DNA of 64,000 nt, from NCBI RefSeq assembly GCF_022557175.1, contig NZ_CP092915.1:372001-436000 (forward strand). Reading direction: 5' to 3'. The translations under genes were made by a program, and so were the position numbers. Below, one piece after another: positions 17,642 to 26,001 of this stretch. Positions within the stretch are counted from its first letter, which is position 1. The number at the start of each line of letters is the position of its first letter. The DNA is from Mycolicibacterium sp. YH-1 (GTDB lineage Bacteria > Actinomycetota > Actinomycetes > Mycobacteriales > Mycobacteriaceae). A model generated the notes under the pieces. That model saw only the letters and a program-made list of their open reading frames with translations, was not told the DNA's origin and did no database searches.

Positions 17642-18781
17642 TCAGGACACAAAGCGATCGGGTAGCAAGAGATCGGAACTGCCGACGCAGTGATCGGCGT
17701 GGCCAACCGCGTACTCTGCCGCCAAGCGGCCCATGACAGGCGAAAGCATCACTCCCACACCGCCGCCGCCGGTACACGCAACGATCGAGGGGTCTGCGCG
17801 GAACGGGCCGACGATCGGAAGACCGTCTGGGCTATGGGGATAGATTCCCGCGTAGCCTGCCTGCAGGCCGGCATCGTCGAGCGTGGGCAGCAATCGGAGG
17901 ATCTGTTCGCCGACTTCTTCGAGGACATCGTCATCGCTGCGACGCGAGTAGTCGTCAGGATCGACTACTTCGTGGAGACCGACGTCATTGGTGTGCAGCC
18001 CCGCGAGGAGCCGATCGCGACCTTCCTGTCGGAAGTAGACGCCGACTGTTCCGCTGCCCTGTATGTAGTCCATCACAAACGGCATCACGTAGTCCAAGTC
18101 GCGTGGCAGCTTGACGAAGATCAACTGGTGACGCTCGGTGACGAGTTCGATTTCGTGGCCGAGAATCTTGCCGACCTTCGGCGCCCAACCGCCTGCCGCA
18201 TTGACAATCACGTCGGCCGTAAGGACGTCGCCGCCTGCCAGCTCCACTTCGTGGCGATCCGTTTTCCTATGCCCGACAACAATTCCCCTGACAATGCGGC
18301 CGCCCTTGCTGCGAACCCAGTCTGCCAACGCCGTGCACAACACATGACCGTCCGTGTAGCCATCGGAGGGGCACCACATGGCGGTCATCTCGGGTTCGAC
18401 CTGCAAGTGCGGAATCAAGGACTCCAGCTCCGCAGCATCCAACATCGTTGCGTCGGCGACGCCGTGGCGTCGCTGCGTGGCAACCGCCTCCGCCAAGAAC
18501 TGGCCAGAGTCGGAATCGTGTGCGAGACGTAGGAATCCGGTACGGGTGAAAGGGATCTCGATCTGGGTGCGCCAACGCTGGAAGCACGCCATGCTCCACA
18601 CCCGCAGTGCGACATCGAAGTCGTCGCGGTAGGACGTGGTGAAGACACCGGCTGACGCGCCGGTCGACTCGGCGCCCGGATACGATCGCTCGACCACAGT
18701 GACTTTTGCGCCGAGTTCGAGTGCGTGGACCGCGGTGCTCATACCCGCCGCGCCGCCGCCGATGATGACGATCTCAGTCAT
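17642..18781 (-). CDS. FAD-dependent amino acid/amine oxidase (DAO family)
   Basis: A 379-residue protein with the FAD dinucleotide motif IVIIGGGAAGMSTAVHALELG followed by VVERS, a central substrate domain, and the C-terminal GYAGIYPHSPDGLPIVG and ACTGGGGVGVML. The latter is the flavin-closing motif of D-amino acid/sarcosine/glycine oxidases and related dehydrogenases. It would oxidise a C-N bond, releasing amine or ammonia. Its ATG at 18781 faces the PucR gene across 195 bases, so it is a probable PucR target. The downstream aminotransferase begins 105 bases later. Confidence 0.85.
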   Translation of the reverse strand: MTEIVIIGGGAAGMSTAVHALELGAKVTVVERSYPGAESTGASAGVFTTSYRDDFDVALRVWSMACFQRWRTQIEIPFTRTGFLRLAHDSDSGQFLAEAVATQRRHGVADATMLDAAELESLIPHLQVEPEMTAMWCPSDGYTDGHVLCTALADWVRSKGGRIVRGIVVGHRKTDRHEVELAGGDVLTADVIVNAAGGWAPKVGKILGHEIELVTERHQLIFVKLPRDLDYVMPFVMDYIQGSGTVGVYFRQEGRDRLLAGLHTNDVGLHEVVDPDDYSRRSDDDVLEEVGEQILRLLPTLDDAGLQAGYAGIYPHSPDGLPIVGPFRADPSIVACTGGGGVGVMLSPVMGRLAAEYAVGHADHCVGSSDLLLPDRFVS

Positions 18782-18920
18782 TGTTGCTCCGTGGTTGATA
18801 AATCGCCGCTGTGCCCTACTATCTCAACGACTGGCATTCGCTTCCTCCGCTCCGAGTGCGTTAGCGACCGCGCCGATAGCCACGCCGGGCCATCCTAAGA
18901 GGATTCCTGGCCCGCAACAT

Positions 18921-18960
18921 GTGTGTCCGAGCACAAGCAATAGGACTAGAGTTGTGTCCG
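18921..18960. promoter_or_regulatory. Repeated TGTGTCCG motifs in oxidase-PucR intergenic region
   Basis: GTGTGTCCG at 18921-18929 and GTTGTGTCCG at 18951-18960 are direct repeats spaced 30-31 bases apart between the divergent oxidase and PucR genes. The same core occurs in island gaps at 17601-17612 and 27568-27577. They could be PucR binding sites; this is pattern-based only. Confidence 0.3.
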
Positions 18961-18976
18961 CGGCCAAGGAGGCAAG

Positions 18977-20503
18977 GTGCCAAGTCCCGAGTCGAAACTC
19001 ACCGTACGAGATGTCGTCAACGTCGAGCACTTGAAGCTCGAGGTCCTGGCGGGCGCCAGCGGCCTCGACCGCAGCGTCAGCTACACACACGTATCCGAAC
19101 TGGACGATCCATCGGCATGGCTCGATGGCGGTGAGTTGCTGATGACCAATGGCTTGGGTCTACCCGAGGACGCCGAAGGCCAGACGTCCTATCTCGCAGG
19201 ACTGCACCAACGTCACGCGGCGGCGGTGGCGATCGGCGTCCGAAATCCACCACTCACGACAAATCTGCTCGAACTCGCAGACCGTCTCGAGTTCCCCATC
19301 TTGCGCGTTCCCCGTGAAGTGCCGTTTCTTGCGATAGCGCATCTGGTCGCCGACTTGAATCAGGATGCCGCTCAGCGGCGGCTTGTCACGCACGTCCGAA
19401 TACTCGACACACTGCGGCTCAAGGCCGAACGCGGCTACACCATTGCGCGGCTGATCATGGAGCTTGAGGCCATATCGGGCTATCACTTGGCGGTCATCTC
19501 CGCCCGCAACAGATCCACCATATTTCGCGGCGCCGCCCCTATCGACATCGCCCTACCGGACGAGTTACCGGACAGCGGTCACTTCCTCATTCCCGAGGGT
19601 TTCGGGCTCGCCTTGCCCGTACGCGGTCGTTTGGCTGGATACCTGATCGCTCTGGAAAGCAATGATGCCGAACCCGCCGGGCTGCAGGCATTGCAGCACA
19701 TCGCGACGGTGATGGCCCTAGAGATCGCAGTGATCCACCAGGCGCGCGAATCGCAGCGTCGTAGTGGCGCGGAGATCCTCGCCGAACTGCTCGGCGGTCG
19801 CATGAACGGTTCGACCGCCGCAGAACGCCTGGGTGAATTCGGCTTCGCTTCTACTGGGTCCTTCGAGCTGGCAGCGTTACGTGGCGTCGGCGAACAACAA
19901 TTGGATGACGAGGGTCTCAACCACGCGCTCTGTGATGCGTTCACACCGCACGTCATGCTCAAACAGCAATCGGAACTGCTTCTCCTATTCGAAGCTGGGG
20001 ACGAGCTGATCGGTCAAATCATGCTGCAGGCATCTGCGCGAGCGGGGGTGAGCACGCCGTTCACCGACCTCTCGGCTCTGTCACTCGCACGCAGAGAGGC
20101 GGTGTGGTCCCTTGTCATGGGCGCAGATCATGAGCAGCCGATTGCGCATTTCGGTCAGCGCGACCAGATGATCCAGTGGTTGCCCTCCAGTCGGACCGAA
20201 CTCGACCTGCTGATCGCACGCAGGCTCGGTCCGATACAGGCCTACGACGACGAACACAACACCGCTCTGATGATTTCGCTCGGCGCATACTTCCGGCACG
20301 AACGCCGCTTGACCGTTGCTGCAGGAGAACTCGGAATCCACAAGCACACCCTGGCTTACCGCCTCAAGCGAATCGAAGAAGTGACAGGACGCAACCTGGA
20401 CCGGATCCAGGATCTCGCTGAACTCTGGATCGCCCTCAAGGCGCTGCCCCTCGTCCGCGACGACGTTGCGGGGCTCGGCTTGTTCTCAGAACCAACAGAC
20501 TGA
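18977..20503 (+). CDS. PucR/CdaR-family transcriptional regulator
   Basis: A 508-residue activator-type regulator. The N-terminal PucR domain (about 8-125: LTVRDVVNVEHLKLEVLAG, SYTHVSELDDPSAWLDGGELLMTNG) probably binds the inducer. A central GGDEF-like region follows, and the C-terminal PucR helix-turn-helix is AAGELGIHKHTLAYRLKRIEEVTGR. This family controls purine, amino acid and polyamine catabolism. The GTG start at 18977 has AAGGAGG just upstream. It sits centrally in the island, between the minus-strand deamination genes and the plus-strand oxidation genes, and is the only regulator in the island. Confidence 0.9.
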   Translation: MPSPESKLTVRDVVNVEHLKLEVLAGASGLDRSVSYTHVSELDDPSAWLDGGELLMTNGLGLPEDAEGQTSYLAGLHQRHAAAVAIGVRNPPLTTNLLELADRLEFPILRVPREVPFLAIAHLVADLNQDAAQRRLVTHVRILDTLRLKAERGYTIARLIMELEAISGYHLAVISARNRSTIFRGAAPIDIALPDELPDSGHFLIPEGFGLALPVRGRLAGYLIALESNDAEPAGLQALQHIATVMALEIAVIHQARESQRRSGAEILAELLGGRMNGSTAAERLGEFGFASTGSFELAALRGVGEQQLDDEGLNHALCDAFTPHVMLKQQSELLLLFEAGDELIGQIMLQASARAGVSTPFTDLSALSLARREAVWSLVMGADHEQPIAHFGQRDQMIQWLPSSRTELDLLIARRLGPIQAYDDEHNTALMISLGAYFRHERRLTVAAGELGIHKHTLAYRLKRIEEVTGRNLDRIQDLAELWIALKALPLVRDDVAGLGLFSEPTD

Positions 20504-20592
20504 CGGCTGTTTGAGCGGCAGGCGCATTGTGCCTGCACCAGGACCACGCGAGAGTCGGCCCTACCGCAACCGTCACGAATGAAGGGCTGAAC

Positions 20593-22143
20593 ATGGCGAT
20601 CACCTATTCCACGATCTACTCCGAGGGGCTTCAGGATTCCGAAGTCAGCGCCCAATTCGAGAACGCACTCAGCTCGCTGCGCAACGACCCGACGCAGGAC
20701 TGCTCGCACTGGATTGGCGACGAACGCGTGACCGGCGGCCCGTGGATCGAGCGCACGGACCCCGCACGTGCCGGTGTGGTGGTCAGCCGGTGCAATGTGG
20801 CCGGACCCGACATCGTCAACCGCGCCGTCGACACCGCTCGCGCCGCCTGGCCGAGCTGGCGACGAACCCCGATTGGTGACCGCGTCGCAATAATGCGCCG
20901 AGCCGCCAAACTCTTCCGGCGCGATCGGATTGCGTTGGCCGCCTTGGTGTCTATGGAGACTGGAAAGACTCGCGCAGATGCGTTGGCAGAAGTCGACGAA
21001 TGCGCGGCCATACTCGATCTCAACGTCGACCAGCTCACGTCGAATGACGCGTTCCGTGTGACGATGGTCGCGCCGTCGGACAACTCAGACGCCTACGTGG
21101 AGCTACGCCCCTACGGTGTCTTCGGTGTGATCGCACCCTTCAACTTTCCGTTCGCCATTCCATTGGGGATGGCTGCAGCAGCGCTAGTGATGGGCAACTC
21201 AGTCGTGCTTAAGCCGTCCTCGTTGACACCCGCGTGCGGTCAAGCGCTGGTGAGAACCCTGTTCGCCGCGGGCGTTCCTCACGGGGTGCTCAACCTGGTG
21301 TACGGCAGTGGCGACACCGGCCGAGCTCTGACTTCGAGCACCATCGACGGGATGGCCTTTACCGGCTCCGCCGGGGTCGGGCTCGCGATGTTCGCGCAAT
21401 TGGTACGGCCGCCGCATTCTCGACCGCTGATCGCGGAGATGGGTGGGAAGAACCCCGCGATCGTCACGAAACATGCGGACGATCTGGATGTAGCGGCAAC
21501 CGCGGTCGCGCGCTCGGCGTTCGGAATGTCTGGACAGAAGTGCAACGCATGCTCGCGCGTCGTGGTCACTGACGATGTATACGACGAGTTTCTGCCGAAG
21601 CTTGTCGACGCCGTCGAGCGGATGACCGTCGGCGACCCCGCCGAGCCGACATCGTTCACGGGCCCGGTCATCAGCGAGGCCGCACTGGCGGATTTCGACA
21701 GGATCGTTGCGGCAGCACGCGCTGACGGCCGCGTAGTCGTCGGCGGCGGCTCAGAGCGGCACGTCGGTTCGTACGCCGAGCTGACCGTGGTTGCCGACCT
21801 GCCCGCCGGGCACAGGCTGACGCGCGACGAGCATTTCCTGCCGATCCTCACCGTGACACGTGTCGCCGATTTCGACGCGGCGATACGCGAAGCCAACGAC
21901 GTCCAGTTCGGACTGTCGGCGGGGATCTTCTCCAACGACACCGCGGAACGTGCGCGCTTCCTCGACGAAATCGAGGCAGGCATCGTGTTCGTCAACAATC
22001 CCGGCGGTGCGACGACGGGCGTTTGGCCCGGTGGGCAAACCATGTCTGGCTGGAAGGCGAGCGGCTCGACGGGCAAGGGCGGCTTCGGTCCCTGGTACCT
22101 ACATCAGTTCGCACACGAACAGAGTCGCACCGTTTTCGAGTAG
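20593..22143 (+). CDS. Aldehyde dehydrogenase (P5C/succinic semialdehyde dehydrogenase type)
   Basis: A 516-residue NAD(P)-dependent aldehyde dehydrogenase. It has the oxyanion Asn184 in NFPFAIP, catalytic Glu282 in AEMGGKNPAIV, and catalytic Cys317 in GQKCNACSR. That Cys context is characteristic of 1-pyrroline-5-carboxylate dehydrogenase-like enzymes. FTGSAGVG is the cofactor loop. ATG 20593 is preferred over an upstream in-frame start at 20527. It is followed by a strong terminator at 22159-22191, so PucR and this gene end one transcription unit. It is a likely last step, aldehyde to acid. Confidence 0.88.
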   Translation: MAITYSTIYSEGLQDSEVSAQFENALSSLRNDPTQDCSHWIGDERVTGGPWIERTDPARAGVVVSRCNVAGPDIVNRAVDTARAAWPSWRRTPIGDRVAIMRRAAKLFRRDRIALAALVSMETGKTRADALAEVDECAAILDLNVDQLTSNDAFRVTMVAPSDNSDAYVELRPYGVFGVIAPFNFPFAIPLGMAAAALVMGNSVVLKPSSLTPACGQALVRTLFAAGVPHGVLNLVYGSGDTGRALTSSTIDGMAFTGSAGVGLAMFAQLVRPPHSRPLIAEMGGKNPAIVTKHADDLDVAATAVARSAFGMSGQKCNACSRVVVTDDVYDEFLPKLVDAVERMTVGDPAEPTSFTGPVISEAALADFDRIVAAARADGRVVVGGGSERHVGSYAELTVVADLPAGHRLTRDEHFLPILTVTRVADFDAAIREANDVQFGLSAGIFSNDTAERARFLDEIEAGIVFVNNPGGATTGVWPGGQTMSGWKASGSTGKGGFGPWYLHQFAHEQSRTVFE

Positions 22144-22158
22144 ACGACGCGAAGAGCG

Positions 22159-22197
22159 GAACCCCCGGTGACAGGACGTGTCCGGGGGTTCTTCCTT
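22159..22197 (+). terminator. Rho-independent-like terminator after aldehyde dehydrogenase
   Basis: A perfect 10-bp stem GAACCCCCGG (22159-22168) pairs with CCGGGGGTTC (22182-22191) around a 13-base loop, followed by TTCCTTC. It lies 15 bases after the stop. The T-run is weak, as is usual in mycobacteria. Confidence 0.75.
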
Positions 22198-22243
22198 CAT
22201 GCCCACGAGGCGCTTGTGACGAGACAACGGCAAAGCCCACGAA

Positions 22244-22261
22244 ATTGGTTCCGGCACCAAT
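22244..22261. promoter_or_regulatory. Inverted repeat upstream of hydrolase-BVMO-ADH operon
   Basis: ATTGGT (22244-22249) and ACCAAT (22256-22261) form a perfect inverted repeat with a 6-base spacer. A shorter TTGT/ACAA repeat with the same spacing lies at 22214-22227. Both are 90-140 bases before the hydrolase start, where an operator would be expected. No regulator can be assigned. Confidence 0.35.
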
Positions 22262-22353
22262 TCGTCGCGTCAACGTCCGAAAGTAGTGTTTTGCCAAGGT
22301 GAATACGGCCGCGAGAGCGCCGCGAACATCGCCATATCCTCGGAAGGTTATCC

Positions 22354-23211
22354 ATGTCGTTCCATGCAGAAGTCACAGAAGGATTCGTCGAGAGTGCCGG
22401 CGTGCGAGTGAGATACTACGACAACGGCGAATCCAAGAGTCGACTGAACGGTCGCACGATCGTGCTCCTTCACGGTACCGGCGGGTCCTCCGAACGTACC
22501 TTCTGGGCACTGTATCCGATGCTCTCCTTCAAGCATCGCGTGATCGCCCTGGATTTCGTCGATGACACCGGCGAAGATACGTCGTTGACGCTTGACCATC
22601 TTGTTAATCAGGCACTTTCGGTGATCAAGCACCGAGTACCCGACCACCCCGTCACGTTGCTCGGTTACTCATTGGGTGCGGTGATCGCCGCGCAGATTGC
22701 GGGGCAGTGTCCCGAGGCCATCGACAACCTGGTGCTCGTCGCTGGGTGGAGCAAAACTGACGCGCATCAAGAGCTGCGGTATCGGATCTGGCAGGAACTC
22801 TACGAGTCGGACCACCCGAGCCTTGCGTCATTCATGGCCTACGCGGCCTACAGTCCAGGCTTTCTGAATTCGAAGACCACAGACGAGCTTGAGCGCTTGG
22901 TCGCGGCGCTGCGCACTGGAAGAGACCGGTCGAAGGCGATGGCCCTGAACCGCACCATCGACATCACGGATGTATTGCCCAATATCCGGGCCCGAACACT
23001 GGTGGTTGGTTGCACGTTCGATCAGATGGTTCCCCTACGTCACAGCCATCTGCTCTTCGGTGGGATCGCCGACGCGAGTTTCGTCGAGATTCCGTCAGGG
23101 CACGGCGTAGTCCATGAACGACCCGCCGAGCTCTTCCGGGCTGTCCACGATTTCGTAACCACCCCGTCAGCATTTGCGGCGGGAACCGTAGGAGCCAATC
23201 ACCATGCCTAA
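22354..23211 (+). CDS. Alpha/beta hydrolase
   Basis: A 285-residue alpha/beta hydrolase with oxyanion region LLHGTGGSS, nucleophile elbow GYSLGA, acid in VVGCTFDQMVP, and histidine in SGHGVVHERP. No signal peptide. ATG 22354 follows GGAAGG. The next gene (BVMO-like) starts within its last codons, so the two proteins are made together. In Baeyer-Villiger pathways such a hydrolase cleaves the ester or lactone made by the monooxygenase, and that role is inferred here from position. Confidence 0.85.
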   Translation: MSFHAEVTEGFVESAGVRVRYYDNGESKSRLNGRTIVLLHGTGGSSERTFWALYPMLSFKHRVIALDFVDDTGEDTSLTLDHLVNQALSVIKHRVPDHPVTLLGYSLGAVIAAQIAGQCPEAIDNLVLVAGWSKTDAHQELRYRIWQELYESDHPSLASFMAYAAYSPGFLNSKTTDELERLVAALRTGRDRSKAMALNRTIDITDVLPNIRARTLVVGCTFDQMVPLRHSHLLFGGIADASFVEIPSGHGVVHERPAELFRAVHDFVTTPSAFAAGTVGANHHA

Positions 23212-24760
23212 CAACGGGACAAATAGGACTCATATGCCAAACCAGCATGAGAAGCGACGACCAGATGCAGAGTATGGGGACATTCTCAGCAACACCGACG
23301 TCATCATTGTCGGAACCGGCTTCTCGGGTCTGGGATTGGGCGCTCAACTCGCTCGTCGCGCCGACACCTCGTTTGTGATACTCGAGCGCGCCGACGACGT
23401 CGGCGGAACGTGGCGAGAAAACACCTATCCCGGAGCGGCGTGCGATATTCAGTCGCACCTGTACTCGTACTCATTCCGGCCGAACCCCGACTGGTCCCGC
23501 GTCTACGCCACCCAGCCGGAGATCTTGGCCTACCTCCAGAAGACAGCTGTCGACGAGGGCTTGATCCCGCACATCTACTTCCAGTCCGAGGTCCTAAATG
23601 CCAAGTGGGATGAACTGACGCATCGTTGGGTGGTCCGTACCAGCAGGGGCACTCACGTGGCCCGCGCGTTCGTGACGGCCTCGGGGCATCTGTCTGACCC
23701 GAAGACGCCGAACATTCCCGGTATCGACGAGTTCGCCGGAGACCTGTTTCATTCCGCAACGTGGAACCACGAAGTGGTATTGCAAGGCAAGAGAATTGGC
23801 GTCATCGGAACTGGTGCCTCGGCCATCCAGATCATCCCTGAGGTCGTCGAACAAGCGCAGCAGGTGACGGTGTTCCAAAGGTCAGCGCCCTACGTCATTC
23901 CGCGCCGCGACTACTTCTACAGCGACGCGGAGAAGGGTATGTTCCGGAAAATTCCCGCGACCGCACAGGCGATGCGGGACGAACTATTCTGGGCCAACGA
24001 GTCTCGCTTCCCACAACGTCGGAAGGTGCCGACATTTCTTGCGGACATCAAGGCGACCGCTTTGGGGCATCTGCGAAACCAGGTGGAAGATCCGCACCTG
24101 CTGGAGCAGTTGACCCCGGACTACGAAATCGGCTGTAAGCGCATCCTGATCTCGAACGACTACTACCCCGCGTTGACGCGACCGAATGTCACGCTCGACA
24201 CCAGCGGCATAGCCAGGGTGACACCGAGCGGTGTTGTCACCGGCGACGGCGAACACGAGCTCGACATCATCGTGGTATGCACCGGGTTCGAAGCCAGCGA
24301 TCTCCCGATTGCCTACCGGGTATTCGGTCGCGACGAACTGCCGCTGTCCGAACGCTGGGCTGACGGCGCAGGGGCATATGCCTGCACGGCCGTCAACGGC
24401 TTCCCGAACTTGTTCGTCATGCTCGGGCCCAACACTGGTCTCGGCGCGGGGTCGATCATCTACATGGTCGAAACCCAGATCGCCTACATTGCTGACGCGT
24501 TGTCGTTCATCGCCTCACAGTCGGTCACGATCGAGATTCCTCTCGATGCCGAAGCGGAGTACGTCCGGAGCATTGAGGACCGGAGTGAGGGAACAGTGTG
24601 GATGTCCGGCGGATGCGCGAGTTGGTACGTCGACCCGCGCAGCGGGCGCCTCACCACACTCTGGCCGGACTTCATGACCCAGTTCCGAGATGAGAACGGC
24701 ACGTTCAGCCCTGCTCCATACCTGGTACAGCAACGCAAGGCGCAGCCCGCTGAGGTGTGA
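23204..24760 (+). CDS. Baeyer-Villiger-type flavin monooxygenase
   Basis: A 518-residue class B flavoprotein monooxygenase. It has the FAD motif VGTGFSGLG, a second Rossmann motif VIGTGASAIQ for NADPH, and DVGGTWRENTYPGAACDI, strongly typical of type I BVMOs. The BVMO fingerprint FxGxxxHxxxW(P/D) reads FAGDLFHSATWN, with Asn in the last position. The start overlaps the hydrolase by 8 bases; AGGAG lies upstream. It would insert oxygen next to a ketone to give an ester or lactone. A plain N-hydroxylating monooxygenase role cannot be excluded given the altered final residue. Confidence 0.87.
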   Translation: MPNNGTNRTHMPNQHEKRRPDAEYGDILSNTDVIIVGTGFSGLGLGAQLARRADTSFVILERADDVGGTWRENTYPGAACDIQSHLYSYSFRPNPDWSRVYATQPEILAYLQKTAVDEGLIPHIYFQSEVLNAKWDELTHRWVVRTSRGTHVARAFVTASGHLSDPKTPNIPGIDEFAGDLFHSATWNHEVVLQGKRIGVIGTGASAIQIIPEVVEQAQQVTVFQRSAPYVIPRRDYFYSDAEKGMFRKIPATAQAMRDELFWANESRFPQRRKVPTFLADIKATALGHLRNQVEDPHLLEQLTPDYEIGCKRILISNDYYPALTRPNVTLDTSGIARVTPSGVVTGDGEHELDIIVVCTGFEASDLPIAYRVFGRDELPLSERWADGAGAYACTAVNGFPNLFVMLGPNTGLGAGSIIYMVETQIAYIADALSFIASQSVTIEIPLDAEAEYVRSIEDRSEGTVWMSGGCASWYVDPRSGRLTTLWPDFMTQFRDENGTFSPAPYLVQQRKAQPAEV

Positions 24761-24823
24761 TCCAACGCCCCAACTCCCCACCAGCGAGGCATTTCTACCG
24801 ATAACTGAAAGGACCTTCAGGTC

Positions 24824-25984
24824 ATGGTTGCTCAAATCGCACTTCCAAGGATGATCCGCGTCGGTGAAGGCGCTATTGCAGAGATCGGAGACGTGGTCAC
24901 CGACCTCGGGCTATCCCGCCCGCTCGTCGTGACCGATTCCTACCTCGTCGACAGCGGCGCTGCCGAGCGTCTGACAACGTTGCTTCAATCCGGGGGTGTG
25001 TCGCCCCAGCTGTTCGCCGAAACGGTTCCGGATCCGACGACGGACTCGCTGGTGGTCGGTGTTGCAGTGGCCCGCAGCCACCGGGCCGACTCTGTTATCG
25101 GATTCGGCGGTGGCAGTCCAATGGACACCGCCAAGGCGATCGCCCTTCTGGCCGTTCAAGGCGGGCACATGCGCGACTACAAGGCTCCCCGCAACACTGT
25201 CGGGCCTGCACTACCGGTGATCGCAATCCCCACAACCGCTGGAAGTGGCTCCGAAGCAACTCAATTCACCGTCATCAGTGATACAGTCTCCGACGAGAAG
25301 ATGCTATGCCCTGGCCTGGCGTTCCTGCCGCACGCGGCCATCGTCGACTTCGAGTTGACCCTGTCGATGCCTCCGAGGCTCACTGCCGACACGGGCGTGG
25401 ATGCGCTGACCCACGCCGTGGAAGCCTATGTCAGCAAGAAGGCCAATCCTTTCGCCGACAGTCTTGCACTCGCCGCGATCACCGCTATCGGCCGAAATCT
25501 GCGAAATGCGTACGCCGACGGCGAGGACAAGCGCGCGCGGGCAGAGATGATGCTTGCGTCGCTGCAGGCCGGCATTGCGTTCTCAAACTCCTCAGTTGCC
25601 TTGGTGCACGGCATGAGTCGGCCAATCGGGGTGCATTTCCACGTCGCGCACGGTCTGTCGAATGCGATGCTGTTCCCGGCCGTCACCGCCTTCTCGGTGT
25701 GCGCCGCAGAGTCGCGATACGCCGACTGCGCACGCGCATTGGGAGCCGCACGGCCCGGTGATTCCGATACCGTCGCCGCCGATTCGCTCGTTGATGAGCT
25801 CCGCCAGCTCTGCGTCGACCTTGCCGTACCCACGCCGGCCTCTTTCGGAATCGATCCCGTCCGATGGCAGGAGCTCACGCCGTTGATGGCGAGCCAAGCG
25901 CTCGCCTCCGGATCGCCCGGCAACAACCCGCTCGTGCCGACACAACCAGAGATCGAACGTATCTACGCTGAGATCTTCAACTAG
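24824..25984 (+). CDS. Iron-containing alcohol dehydrogenase
   Basis: A 386-residue group III (iron-dependent) alcohol dehydrogenase. It has cofactor motif GFGGGSPMDTAKAIA, PTTAGSGSEATQF, and metal-binding residues in DTGVDALTHAVEAY and in the histidine-rich HGMSRPIGVHFHVAHGLSNAM. The family oxidises primary alcohols or reduces aldehydes with NAD(P). It lies 63 bases after the BVMO-like gene on the same strand. In the proposed scheme it would oxidise the alcohol released by ester cleavage, ahead of the aldehyde dehydrogenase. Confidence 0.9.
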   Translation: MVAQIALPRMIRVGEGAIAEIGDVVTDLGLSRPLVVTDSYLVDSGAAERLTTLLQSGGVSPQLFAETVPDPTTDSLVVGVAVARSHRADSVIGFGGGSPMDTAKAIALLAVQGGHMRDYKAPRNTVGPALPVIAIPTTAGSGSEATQFTVISDTVSDEKMLCPGLAFLPHAAIVDFELTLSMPPRLTADTGVDALTHAVEAYVSKKANPFADSLALAAITAIGRNLRNAYADGEDKRARAEMMLASLQAGIAFSNSSVALVHGMSRPIGVHFHVAHGLSNAMLFPAVTAFSVCAAESRYADCARALGAARPGDSDTVAADSLVDELRQLCVDLAVPTPASFGIDPVRWQELTPLMASQALASGSPGNNPLVPTQPEIERIYAEIFN

Positions 25985-26001
25985 GGCGTTGGCGGCGTGT
26001 T

